21,988 nucleotides of DNA from Candidatus Tepidiaquacellales bacterium UBA2330 (lineage in GTDB: Bacteria; Bacteroidota; Ignavibacteria; Tepidaquicellales; Tepidaquicellaceae). The notes beneath the pieces are model-generated. The model saw only the letters and a list, made by a program, of their open reading frames with translations, ran no database searches and had not been told where the DNA came from. Shown one piece after another: positions 6,769-15,158 of the stretch; position 1 is the first letter of the stretch, and each line of letters starts with the position of its first letter. Both the position numbers and the translations under genes were made by a program. Where the stretch lies: assembly GCA_002344965.1 (NCBI GenBank), contig DDUU01000048.1:1-21988 (forward strand), read 5' to 3'.

Positions 6769-7539
6769 ATGCTTGTAATTCCCGTAATTGACATAAAGGA
6801 CGGTAAGTGCGTAAGGAAAATTCAGGATTTGAATAACAATACTGAATTCTATTCCGAGAGTCCTATCATTATGGCAAAGCTTTTCCGCAAGGAAAATTTC
6901 AAATGCATTCACATTACCGATCTTGACGGTGCGCTTCACGGCGATATGAAAAATTTTGACGTGATAAAAGAGATTACTCAATCCGTTGATATACCCATCC
7001 AGCTTGGCGGCGGCATCAGGGATATGGACATTGCGCGTAAGATAATCAAGGAGCTCGGAGTTTACAGGATAGTGATAGGCACGGCTGCATTGACTAATCC
7101 CGATTTTATCGTTTCTGCAATTACAGAATTCTCCCCTTCCAAAGTCATAATATGCATTGATGAAAAGCTTAATAACGTCGTGATGGACGGATGGATCAAT
7201 TATGCAAATATAACACCGCTTGATTTTGCAAAGAAGATGGAAGCTTCCGGAGTTACAAGAATTATTTATCAGGATGTAACTAGGGTGGGAAATCTTTGCG
7301 GTCCGCATATTGACAGGTTACTGGAAATTGCAAACAATACAAATCTGAAGATCACTTCAGCCGGCGGAATTTCAAACTATCTGGATCTGAAACAAATTAT
7401 GAATATAGAGCATCTGTCGATAGATTCCGTAATGATCTCAAGAGCTCTATACGAAAATCAGTTTCCGTGTCAGAGGATCTGGCGTGAACTCGAGTCAGAG
7501 GATACTTCGCTGAATCTTCCTGATGTTGCGGAATCCTGA
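6769..7539 (+). CDS. hisA: HisA, phosphoribosylformimino-AICAR-P isomerase
   Basis: A 256-aa TIM barrel, EC 5.3.1.16, the fourth step of histidine synthesis in the cytoplasm (an Amadori rearrangement of ProFAR to PRFAR). The catalytic Asp pair is present: D8 in IPVIDIKDG and D131 in CIDEK. The two phosphate sites are GGGIR (80-84) with IGTAA (103-107) and SAGGIS (197-202). The stretch YQDVTRVGNLCGP (168-179) matches the conserved HisA segment YTDISRDGTLSGP. Length is slightly above the usual 240 because of a C-terminal tail. It starts 6 bp after the PorZ-like gene, so it is probably co-transcribed, which is unusual company. No other his gene is in the window. HisF is the nearest alternative, but the N-terminal and D131 regions fit HisA better. 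Confidence 0.88.
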   Translation: MLVIPVIDIKDGKCVRKIQDLNNNTEFYSESPIIMAKLFRKENFKCIHITDLDGALHGDMKNFDVIKEITQSVDIPIQLGGGIRDMDIARKIIKELGVYRIVIGTAALTNPDFIVSAITEFSPSKVIICIDEKLNNVVMDGWINYANITPLDFAKKMEASGVTRIIYQDVTRVGNLCGPHIDRLLEIANNTNLKITSAGGISNYLDLKQIMNIEHLSIDSVMISRALYENQFPCQRIWRELESEDTSLNLPDVAES

Positions 7540-7549
7540 CAAATATATT

Positions 7550-8743
7550 TTATTTCTTTTTTACAATTCTGTAAATCTTATCATCGCCTTTTCTTACGCT
7601 GCCTCTCCCGTCTTTATTACTTGTAGAAAAATATATTGCGCCGTCCGGTCCCTGCGCTACATCTCTTATTCTTCCGAATTCAATCCCCTCTAACTTTTCA
7701 AATGACTTTACTTTCGAAGGATCATTTTCATCCGGAATGACTCTGTAAATTGCGTTACCTCTCAGACATCCGAAGAAGAAATTATTTTTAAATTCCGGAA
7801 TTGAATCCGAACTGTAAAACATTCCCGATGCCGGCGCGACAGCCGGAGTGAATACAAGCGCGGGAGATATCATACCTTCAATACTTTGCTCATGTGATAC
7901 TTCCGGCCATCCGTAATTTCCGCCTTTTACAATTACATTCACTTCATCACCTCCTCCGGGACCGTCAAATCCCGACGGACCGTGCTCTGTCGAATACAGA
8001 ATTTCCGTACCGGGATACCAGTCTATTCCCTGTGAATTTCTGTGTCCAATGCTCCAGACAGGATTTCCGGGAAATGGATTATCTTCAGGTATTGTCCCGT
8101 CGGAATTAACTCTTAACAATTTTCCGTAAAGATTTTTCTTTTCCTGCACAAGACCTCTCTCGCCTGCGTCACCGGTTGTAATGTATAATTTTCCGTCAGG
8201 TCCGAATCTGAGTCTGCAACCGGCGTGATATCTTTCTGCAGGTATGTTATTTAAAATTATTTTTTCATCTGAAAGATTATCACCGTTATCTTTATATCTT
8301 ACCACCTTTACCGCCAGTTCATCTCCGTTATCAAAGGCATAACTTACGTAGATCAGTTTGTTATTTATATAATCCGGATCCAGCGCAAGCCCCATCAGAC
8401 CTTCTTCACCGCCCGAAGAGACATCCTTAAATTCTTTCAGCGGCTCAGTTTTTAAAACTCCGTTTTCTATAATACGGATCTTTCCGTTCCTTTCATTTAC
8501 AAGCATTCTATCGGGAGATGTAAATACTATACTCCACGGCACGTACAGACCTTCTGCAAATACTTCTAAATCATAACCGCTTTTCTCATTTGTTACACCG
8601 GACACTTCGATTTTTTCGGTTTCTTGCTTTTCAGAAAGCGCGCCGGGATCTTCATTGACTTGTTTACATGAAAGCATATTTAAATTCAGAAGAAGGAACA
8701 TACTGAATATGAACGGCGATTTTATAAGATTGATCTTTTTCAT
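7550..8743 (-). CDS. PQQ-type sugar dehydrogenase lipoprotein (GSDH family)
   Basis: Soluble aldose/glucose dehydrogenase-like beta-propeller of 397 aa that oxidises sugars or similar substrates, probably at the cell surface or in the periplasm. The ATG at 8743 gives a lipoprotein signal (MKKINLIKSPFIFSMFLLLN, then MLSC with Cys26). A longer frame to TTG 8773 would overlap hutI and mask the signal. Family marks: YHAGCRLRFGPDGKLY (H173 as the likely base), GDAGERG, GHRNSQGIDW (233-242), STEHGP and GGGDEVNVI..GGNYGWP (263-280), and an end motif DDKIYRI. The gene follows hutI by 10 bp on the same strand, so an operon is likely, though no metabolic link is evident. It converges with hisA, 10 bp away. 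The true substrate and whether PQQ is bound are not shown by sequence. Confidence 0.86.
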   Translation of the reverse strand: MKKINLIKSPFIFSMFLLLNLNMLSCKQVNEDPGALSEKQETEKIEVSGVTNEKSGYDLEVFAEGLYVPWSIVFTSPDRMLVNERNGKIRIIENGVLKTEPLKEFKDVSSGGEEGLMGLALDPDYINNKLIYVSYAFDNGDELAVKVVRYKDNGDNLSDEKIILNNIPAERYHAGCRLRFGPDGKLYITTGDAGERGLVQEKKNLYGKLLRVNSDGTIPEDNPFPGNPVWSIGHRNSQGIDWYPGTEILYSTEHGPSGFDGPGGGDEVNVIVKGGNYGWPEVSHEQSIEGMISPALVFTPAVAPASGMFYSSDSIPEFKNNFFFGCLRGNAIYRVIPDENDPSKVKSFEKLEGIEFGRIRDVAQGPDGAIYFSTSNKDGRGSVRKGDDKIYRIVKKK

Positions 8744-8753
8744 GATAAAAATT

Positions 8754-10037
8754 TTAATTGACGTGTAAAACAATTTTACCTTTTTTTATGACTGTTTCAA
8801 GATGATTCACTCCGAAATTATAAACTAGATATTTATAAGAAGGCATATCAAAAATAAGCAGGTCGGCTTGTTTGCCGGTCTCGATACTGCCTGATTTACT
8901 TTCTATGTTTAATGCAAATGCGGCGTTAATAGTTACTGCATTCAGAATTTCTTCAGCTGTCATTTTCAGATGAACAGAAGCGAGCGACATTATCATCTGA
9001 ATATTTTCCGTCATGCAGCTTCCCGGATTGAAATCAGTAGCGAGCGCAACAGGGATTTTTTTTGAAATTAGTTTTCTTGCAGGAGCGTAAGGTATTCCCA
9101 GAAAATAAGAAACACCGGGCAGTACTGTTGCTATGATATTTCTCTTTTTCTTATCTTTGCAGTGCGCAGCGAGAAGCTCAATGTCATCTTCCTTTAATAC
9201 TTCAAGATGATCGACCGATGCGGCGTTATGTTTTATTCCTGTTTCAATTCCTCCGACCGAATTAAACTGATCCGTATGAAGCTTTGCTGTCAGCCCGTAT
9301 TTTTTTCCGAATGTAAATATCTTATCCGCTTCTTCTTTTGTAAAATAATTTACCTCTACGAATACGTCTATAAATTTCGCAAGTCCTTCTCTCGACACTA
9401 TTGAAATAATATTGTGACAGATTTCATAGATGTATTCTTCCCTGCTTTTTTCGGGGTGAACCGAATGAGCGCCGAGGAAAGTCGGTATAATATCTATTCC
9501 GTATTTATTGTTTTCATTAAGTTCTTTCATTACTTCAAGAATTTTCAGTTCATTTCCCAGATCAAGTCCGTAACCCGATTTACCTTCGACAGTCGTCGAG
9601 CCGTATTTTATGAAATTATCAAGTCTCTTTCCTGATAGTTCAGTCAGCTCACTTTTATTGGAATTCCTAACGGCATTCACGGTAGAGAGAATACCGCCGC
9701 CGGCCTTTGCAATTTCCTGATAAGTCTTTCCGGCTTGTCTCATTTCATATTCATCTTCTCTCGATCCGGCAAATACAAAGTGGGTATGTGAATCTATGAA
9801 TCCCGGAGTAATTACTTTTCCTCTTCCGTCAATTACATCATAATTTTTAACAGCGCTGCCTGCCAGAAATTTTTTCAGTTCGGCATTACTTCCTGCGAAA
9901 GCGATCTTATCTTTTTCAATAAAAATATTACCGTTTCTGATCAGTCCTATTTCAGACTGCTTTTTTCCGGCTTTCGGTATCCTGCCTTTGTTAGCACATG
10001 TAATAAGCTGACCTATATCCTTAATAAGTATATTCAT
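8754..10037 (-). CDS. hutI: Imidazolonepropionase HutI
   Basis: The 427-aa amidohydrolase (EC 3.5.2.7) opens the ring of 4-imidazolone-5-propionate to formiminoglutamate in histidine breakdown. Metal and catalytic residues are visible: DSHTH (H84, H86), H254 in KLHTDQF, D335 in ATDFNPGS, and the likely catalytic H277 in DHLE. The substrate loops VFAGSREDEYEMR (88-100) and TVEGKSGYGLD (149-159) are typical of HutI rather than other amidohydrolases, and the length is normal. It stands alone: no hutH, hutU or hutG nearby, though histidine synthesis is represented by hisA on the opposite strand. ATG 10037 sits directly against a terminator-like hairpin (10042-10084), leaving almost no leader. The sugar dehydrogenase gene follows after 10 bp. 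Confidence 0.93.
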   Translation of the reverse strand: MNILIKDIGQLITCANKGRIPKAGKKQSEIGLIRNGNIFIEKDKIAFAGSNAELKKFLAGSAVKNYDVIDGRGKVITPGFIDSHTHFVFAGSREDEYEMRQAGKTYQEIAKAGGGILSTVNAVRNSNKSELTELSGKRLDNFIKYGSTTVEGKSGYGLDLGNELKILEVMKELNENNKYGIDIIPTFLGAHSVHPEKSREEYIYEICHNIISIVSREGLAKFIDVFVEVNYFTKEEADKIFTFGKKYGLTAKLHTDQFNSVGGIETGIKHNAASVDHLEVLKEDDIELLAAHCKDKKKRNIIATVLPGVSYFLGIPYAPARKLISKKIPVALATDFNPGSCMTENIQMIMSLASVHLKMTAEEILNAVTINAAFALNIESKSGSIETGKQADLLIFDMPSYKYLVYNFGVNHLETVIKKGKIVLHVN

Positions 10038-10041
10038 TTTT

Positions 10042-10084
10042 AAAAAAAGAAAACCCTAAATTAATTTATAAGAAATTCAGGGTT
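10042..10084 (-). terminator. Rho-independent terminator-like hairpin between the ABC ATPase gene and hutI
   Basis: Stem AACCCTAAATT (10052-10062) pairs with AATTCAGGGTT (10074-10084), with one mismatch. Read on the minus strand it is followed by a T-rich run (TTTTCTTTTTTT). It lies 19 bp past the stop of the ABC ATPase gene, as a terminator would, but ends only about 4 bp before the hutI start. Confidence 0.7.
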
Positions 10085-10103
10085 GTTAAAAAAATTTTTA
10101 ATT

Positions 10104-11111
10104 TTACACGACAGAGTTCAGAAGCTGTTCTTTGAATTTATCTATTTCGCTGATTCTCCAGCAAGCCGCAATATGCCCCGGTTCGACATCAGTCATCGGA
10201 GGTTCTTCATTCCAGCACTTGTCAATTGCAAATGTGCAACGTGTGCAGAAATGACAGCCCGCCGGATAGTTTGTAGGCGCCGGTACGCTGCCTTCTATAG
10301 TAGCAAGTTTTTTATGACCTGCGGAAAGTTTCGGTATGGAATTAAGAAGACCGATTGTGTAAGGATGTTTGCTGTTATAAAAGATCTGATCGGCGGTTCC
10401 GTATTCTGCGACTTTTGATGCATACATAACGCAGACTTTATCCGAAACTTCAGCGATAACTCCGAGATCATGCGTGATAATAATCACACCCATTCCGAGA
10501 TCGGTCTGAAGCTTTTCAATAAGTTCAAGTATCTGCGCCTGAACAGTAACATCGAGGGCTGTCGTAGGTTCATCGGCTATAAGTATTTCAGGATTACAGC
10601 TAAGCGCCATTGCTATCATAATTCTCTGACGCATACCTCCCGAAAGCTGATGCGGATATTCATTATACCTCTGCTCCGGCGCGGGAATGCCTACGAGTCT
10701 GAGCATCTCAAGAGCTTTTTCCTTCGCCTGCTCTTTGGTGAGTTTTTGGTGAAGTATAACCGCTTCCTCGATCTGATCTCCGCATGTGAAAACAGGATTC
10801 AGTGAAGTCATCGGCTCCTGAAATATCATTCCTATATCATTGCCTCTGAGCTCCTGCATTTCCTTTTCGGTAAAATTCAGGACATTCTTCCCTTTAAAAA
10901 GTATCTCGCCGCCTGCGATTTTTCCGGGTGGCTCGGGTATAAGGCGCATTATTGACAAAGCCGATACGCTTTTACCGCATCCTGACTCGCCTACTATTCC
11001 GAGAGTTTCACCTTTGTCTAATGAAAAACTTACATCATCAACGGCTTTTGCAACTCCGTCATCAGTATAGAAATAAGTTTTTAAATTTTTAACTTCAAGA
11101 AGTTTTGACAT
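10104..11111 (-). CDS. Oligopeptide/dipeptide ABC transporter ATP-binding protein (OppD/DppD type)
   Basis: A 335-aa ATPase that would power uptake of peptides or similar solutes through a two-permease ABC importer at the inner membrane. Walker A GESGCGKS (41-48), Q-loop Q98 in FQEPMTSLNP, signature LSGGM (156-160), Walker B LIADEP (177-182) and switch His214 are all intact. The C-terminal oligo/dipeptide region (from about 232) has the usual CHFCTRC..C cluster (C286, C289, C292, C299) and C317. The FQEPMTSLNP and HPYTIGLLNSIP segments separate it from other ABC classes. No permease, binding protein or OppF partner is in the window, so it is either an orphan subunit or works with parts encoded elsewhere. 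A hairpin terminator follows. The ATG at 11111 is the first in the frame. Confidence 0.92.
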   Translation of the reverse strand: MSKLLEVKNLKTYFYTDDGVAKAVDDVSFSLDKGETLGIVGESGCGKSVSALSIMRLIPEPPGKIAGGEILFKGKNVLNFTEKEMQELRGNDIGMIFQEPMTSLNPVFTCGDQIEEAVILHQKLTKEQAKEKALEMLRLVGIPAPEQRYNEYPHQLSGGMRQRIMIAMALSCNPEILIADEPTTALDVTVQAQILELIEKLQTDLGMGVIIITHDLGVIAEVSDKVCVMYASKVAEYGTADQIFYNSKHPYTIGLLNSIPKLSAGHKKLATIEGSVPAPTNYPAGCHFCTRCTFAIDKCWNEEPPMTDVEPGHIAACWRISEIDKFKEQLLNSVV

Positions 11112-11495
11112 AGAAATGTTTAGTATTTAATGTTTTTAAATTAGTTTAAATATGGAACTGATTCAAGTAAATTATATGAATCACGCTCTAAGGTCGTCCG
11201 GTGTTCATTAATAAGGAGGTTAAAAAATTAACAATAAAAGTCGTATGTGTATTTAACAGTCTGAAATTAAATTTACTTTAAAAGAACAATAAATTAAGTT
11301 AAGTTTAATAAAAAAAATTTTTAATCAAACCCACATCAAATCAATAAAGGCAGATTTAAATTATTACTGATACTATTACTGTCCGTAATTTCTTTTTTTT
11401 ACCTGTATTATCTTCGTTACGACAACCAGAATCTTAATCTGAGCGGATATGAAGATAAAACGGGCAATATTCTTTCGATAGTATTTTTTTCAATT
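11112..11495. other. AT-rich divergent intergenic region and 5' uncertainty of the YdcF-like gene
   Basis: This separates two divergent genes and must hold both promoters; I cannot assign boxes with confidence. A strong Shine-Dalgarno-like AAGGAGGT occurs at 11213-11220, but no credible ORF starts at proper spacing. From 11325 the frame of the downstream gene is open without ATG, GTG or TTG until 11496, and encodes a likely extra membrane segment. Confidence 0.6.
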
Positions 11496-12311
11496 TTGAC
11501 TCTGGTCTTAATAACCGATCTTTTTATCTGGAAAAATCCCGGCGGCTTTATCATTTCTTTACTGCTTTTTCTTTCCGTATTCGGAATACTCTGTCTTAAT
11601 TTCTCAATATTTTATTTCAATAAAGATCTGAGAGTTATTTTATCAAGCGTATTTCTTATAATCAATCTTATCATTCTTTCATCAGCACTGAGCGTGTTAT
11701 TTTCACGCAGCAGAAATTTCAGTTTTTTAAAGTCACTTCTTATCTTCCTTATAATATTCATCACCGGATTATTGGCTGTATTCATGTCGGTTTACAGTTT
11801 CAAAGACGATGAGCAGAAATATTCCAATAGTAATCTTAAAGCCGATGCCGGCGCAATACTCGGCGCAGCGGTGTGGGGAGGCAACCGTCCTTCTCCAGTA
11901 CTTAGAGAAAGGATCAATAAAGGTTATGAAATTTACAGCAAAGGCACTGTCCCGAAAATTGTAATCACAGGCGGCGGCTCGCCAAATGAACTCACCGAAG
12001 GCGAAGTGTCTATGAATGAACTTAAAAAATTAGGCGTGCCTGAAAAAGACCTTTTTCTTGAAAGCTCATCAAGCTCCACAATCGAGCAGATACATTTCAT
12101 CCGCGACAGTCTTTATCACAAAAGCAACTGGAACAAAATTATACTCGTGTCCGATAATTTTCATCTGAGACGCGCATCTGAAATATGCAGCTTCAATGAC
12201 ATCCGAGCCGATTGTATCTCATCCGATAAAGTCCTCTCAAAAGAAGGAACTGCGCTCTTCTGTCTTAAAGAAAGTCTCGCGCTGATCGTTTTCTGGATGG
12301 TGGGGATTTGA
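11496..12311 (+). CDS. YdcF/SanA-like DUF218 membrane protein
   Basis: From the first canonical start codon (TTG 11496) the product is 271 aa with about three or four membrane segments (residues 1-100) followed by a DUF218 domain (about 117-265). Domain marks: AGAILGAAVWGG, RPSPVLRERI, KIVITGGG (154-161), the acidic stretch TEGEVSMNELKKLGVP, SSSSTIEQ, and SDNFHLRRA (219-227). Members such as SanA and ElyC act in envelope integrity or lipid-carrier metabolism, but the chemistry is not settled. The frame continues upstream to 11325 without a normal start and encodes KLLLILLLSVISFFYLYYL, a good transmembrane segment preceded by INKGRFK. Initiation may therefore be at ATC 11340, or an ATG was lost. 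It converges with the M14 peptidase gene 81 bp away. Confidence 0.82.
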   Translation: MTLVLITDLFIWKNPGGFIISLLLFLSVFGILCLNFSIFYFNKDLRVILSSVFLIINLIILSSALSVLFSRSRNFSFLKSLLIFLIIFITGLLAVFMSVYSFKDDEQKYSNSNLKADAGAILGAAVWGGNRPSPVLRERINKGYEIYSKGTVPKIVITGGGSPNELTEGEVSMNELKKLGVPEKDLFLESSSSSTIEQIHFIRDSLYHKSNWNKIILVSDNFHLRRASEICSFNDIRADCISSDKVLSKEGTALFCLKESLALIVFWMVGI

Positions 12312-12392
12312 AAATCAATTGAGAATTATCAGTATAAAAATTAATGTTGATTTATATATCTGCTGAAATTACTCATTCTGCTTTCAATTATT

Positions 12393-15038
12393 TCAGGGTA
12401 CGATCTTTGAAATAAAATTATATGAATTATTATCTGCAAACACTGCATCGGTTACATCTGTTATCCCGTCACCGTTCAGATCAGTCGGAATATAACCTCC
12501 TGCAAAAATTGCTGCATCGTTATCTATTAATGTCCCGTCCCCGATATCCACAAATCCGTTCTGATCTGCGTCAGCGGAATATATGCAATACTTTGAACCT
12601 GTAAGAATCATGTTATCACCGAATGCCTGTGATACTGAAGAAGTAAAATCATAACTTAAAGTTCCTCCGAAATTATACTCTTCACCTCCTGCTTTACTCC
12701 ATGTCTCAATGCTGTTCCTGTGTTTTACCATTATAAAATAATTTCCGGAAGGAGCATTTCTGAATCCGAAATTCCCGGTGAATGTCAGTGAGTCTATTAC
12801 TCCTCTTGATGAATCAATATTCTGATAAGGTGAAGTTACGCTTTTCAAATAAACTGAAACAGTGTCATTCATGTTCAAAGAATTTTGAGCTGAATTATAT
12901 AATCCCTCCTGCGCTAAGGTAAGCTGAAGATTCGTAACTACACTGTTAATCAGAGGACTGTAGTTTTTCAATTTAATATCATCTATATACCAGCCGTCTG
13001 CCACAACTCCCTGATCACTCTGCAGTCTGAATCTTATTTTTAACTGAGAAGATGAATTTGCAAAAGATGTTATGTCAATATTCTGCTCTGTCCAGGTTGT
13101 CATAACACCGTTGTATGATTTTACTGTCTGCCAGGAAGAGCCATTGTTACTTGAAACTTCCACATAGCAGAAGTCATATCCTGCTTCGGTATTATATCTG
13201 TGCCAGAAGTTCAGGAAAGTTACAGGTACTGAACTAATATCAACAGGAATATTCAGTGTCATTGAATTATTCGTATTGTTAGAATAATTACCAGACGGAC
13301 TGTCAGTAAAAGAATTATTAGGTGTATGCGACTGAGATGATGTAACTGCCCAACCTGAATTTGTAGTCCATTTGCCGAATCCGTTTTCTGCACTGTCAGA
13401 TAATGTCAAAGCACCATTGCCTGTAAGAACGTATTTTGTTTCCTGATATACTATATCCGAATCATTTTGTCTGAATTTAATATTTAGGGGCAGTGCTGAA
13501 TTTAATGGAACTGCCGGAGATACCGTGAAACCAAATATTGAACTGTCACTCTGAAAGGAGCTCAGGGTAGAATAGTTAAAACTTGTTATCGGGATATTCA
13601 AATAAAAGCTTGGAGATGTAACTTCAACTTTTACATTCTGCGCAGACAGCTGACCTTTATTTTTAAAAATTAAATTTAAAGTACCTGATTCCCCCGGAAT
13701 ATAAATCTGCTTATTAAGATTTGAAGATACCGGAAAGACATATGCGCCGCTTATAAGAGCTAAATACTGATTTGTAAAAAGCATACTTTCAGCAAGCGGG
13801 ATTATCTCCGACTGAGCAGGCCAGAATCCGGTTAGTCCTGTTTCAGGCGTGACTGCAATTATATTGTGACCTGTGTGAGCAGAATCATTATAATACCAGT
13901 CATCAGCACAGCCTCTTACCGCATATCCGACAGTCGATAACGGTGTCCCGGTAATATAATTATTATATCTGCTCATATCTGCAAGATATTCATTAAACTT
14001 TGCATCATCTGGAGTTGGCGATGGATCTGACCAAGCCCATGGTTTTATAATATAATTTCCGTAAGTATGTGAACCCATTACAGAGTTGATATTTCTCGAA
14101 TTAATAAAATTCATCGCTGCCTGTGTTTCTGATTCTGAAAACGGTGACGTGCCTCTGTATGTACTGCTGGAAGTACTGGTACTTGATCCGTTGTTTGATG
14201 AATTCCAGTACTGATAAATACCGTAATTCCTGTTTAAGTCAACACCGTAGTTACTTCCGTTAAATTTTCTGTTTTTTCTCCACATACCGCCTCCGTTAGG
14301 ATTGGTAGTTTCATTATAGACATATCCGTCAGGATTAAGAACAGGCGTAAAATATAATTCCCTGTTGTTCAGGATGTAAGCAGCAATTGGATCGATATTA
14401 TAATTTTCAAGTAACCAGTAAATATAAAAGATCATATGCTGCATGCTTTCTGGTTCTCTGGCGTGAATAAGAGAGTGATACCAGGCCTCGGGTCTGCCTG
14501 TGGGAGAATCGGGATTTTTTGTAACTCTGACTGTCCATATTTGTCTGTTTTCAACCGTTGAACCTATAGAGAATTTTGTTGAAATTAGATCCGGATACTG
14601 AAGTCTCATCGAATCCAGCTTTGCAGTAACCTCGCTGTATTTTAAAAATCCACCCATTGTTCCATAGATTGAATGACTGACATTAAACTGAGCTGATGAA
14701 TTACTGATAGATTTTTGAATTTCACTGCGAGACATTTTCGGCAGGCTTTCATAATAATTTTCCCAGTCGGGAATTAAAATATTATACGGCACTCCGGAAT
14801 TGTCCAGCATTTTTATTTCACTTTCTGAAAGCCAGGCATCTGTATAATCTGCTTTTCTTACTGCATGATCAATTAAAAGCCCGGCATCTATGATTCTTTT
14901 ATCGGCATTCTCTCCCTGAGAAAAAATTCTTACCTGCGAATATTTTTCCTGTTTAAAATTCTGACTATTCTGTGATCCGGCTGACTTAAATAAAATCAAA
15001 AAAAATACAGCCGCTAAAATCATTAAATTTATTTTCAT
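12393..15038 (-). CDS. Secreted M14 zinc carboxypeptidase with MAM-like and dockerin-like domains
   Basis: An 881-aa exported protein with a signal peptide of about 1-22 (ending SAGSQ), a propeptide-like region to about 120, and an M14 catalytic domain of about 125-430. The active site is complete and properly spaced: zinc ligands H192, E195 (IHAREPES) and H324 (GSHTYG), substrate residues N269-R270 (GVDLNRNYG) with NPDGY and WRKNR, and catalytic E399 (TPETG). A CARDB-like domain (about 440-540) and a MAM or immune-inhibitor-A-like beta-sandwich (about 548-692, GWYIDDIKL) follow. The end holds two calcium-type loops, DADQNGFVDIGD (823-834) and DLNGDGITDVTD (853-864), like a dockerin. No T9SS sorting domain is seen. 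It probably degrades peptides outside the cell. It is alone in its transcription unit, with 120 bp to mnmE upstream. Confidence 0.9.
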   Translation of the reverse strand: MKINLMILAAVFFLILFKSAGSQNSQNFKQEKYSQVRIFSQGENADKRIIDAGLLIDHAVRKADYTDAWLSESEIKMLDNSGVPYNILIPDWENYYESLPKMSRSEIQKSISNSSAQFNVSHSIYGTMGGFLKYSEVTAKLDSMRLQYPDLISTKFSIGSTVENRQIWTVRVTKNPDSPTGRPEAWYHSLIHAREPESMQHMIFYIYWLLENYNIDPIAAYILNNRELYFTPVLNPDGYVYNETTNPNGGGMWRKNRKFNGSNYGVDLNRNYGIYQYWNSSNNGSSTSTSSSTYRGTSPFSESETQAAMNFINSRNINSVMGSHTYGNYIIKPWAWSDPSPTPDDAKFNEYLADMSRYNNYITGTPLSTVGYAVRGCADDWYYNDSAHTGHNIIAVTPETGLTGFWPAQSEIIPLAESMLFTNQYLALISGAYVFPVSSNLNKQIYIPGESGTLNLIFKNKGQLSAQNVKVEVTSPSFYLNIPITSFNYSTLSSFQSDSSIFGFTVSPAVPLNSALPLNIKFRQNDSDIVYQETKYVLTGNGALTLSDSAENGFGKWTTNSGWAVTSSQSHTPNNSFTDSPSGNYSNNTNNSMTLNIPVDISSVPVTFLNFWHRYNTEAGYDFCYVEVSSNNGSSWQTVKSYNGVMTTWTEQNIDITSFANSSSQLKIRFRLQSDQGVVADGWYIDDIKLKNYSPLINSVVTNLQLTLAQEGLYNSAQNSLNMNDTVSVYLKSVTSPYQNIDSSRGVIDSLTFTGNFGFRNAPSGNYFIMVKHRNSIETWSKAGGEEYNFGGTLSYDFTSSVSQAFGDNMILTGSKYCIYSADADQNGFVDIGDGTLIDNDAAIFAGGYIPTDLNGDGITDVTDAVFADNNSYNFISKIVP

Positions 15039-15158
15039 ATATAATTTTTATTAAACTAAATTAATGCATAGTATAATTTTAAAGTATTCAATTTTAATCG
15101 TATGATTTATTTTATATAATCATACTAATATTAAAAAATTATATAAACTGTAAATACT

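Noticed and set aside
6673..7308. Minus-strand ORF of 211 aa opposite hisA
   Set aside because: It lies wholly antisense to an intact hisA and the end of the propeller gene. Its composition is that of a shadow frame and it has no recognisable motif.
8744..8773. TTG 8773 as start of the sugar dehydrogenase
   Set aside because: It overlaps hutI and precedes a standard MKK lipoprotein signal starting at 8743.
11213..11250. AAGGAGGT followed by a tiny frame
   Set aside because: The nearest ATG is about 24 nt away and stops after three codons. A nine-codon ATT frame is too weak to call a leader peptide.
12363..12396. Inverted repeat CTGAAAT/ATTTCAG between the YdcF-like and M14 genes as a bidirectional terminator
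   Set aside because: Only 7 bp with a 20-nt loop and no T-run on either side. It could be chance in AT-rich DNA.
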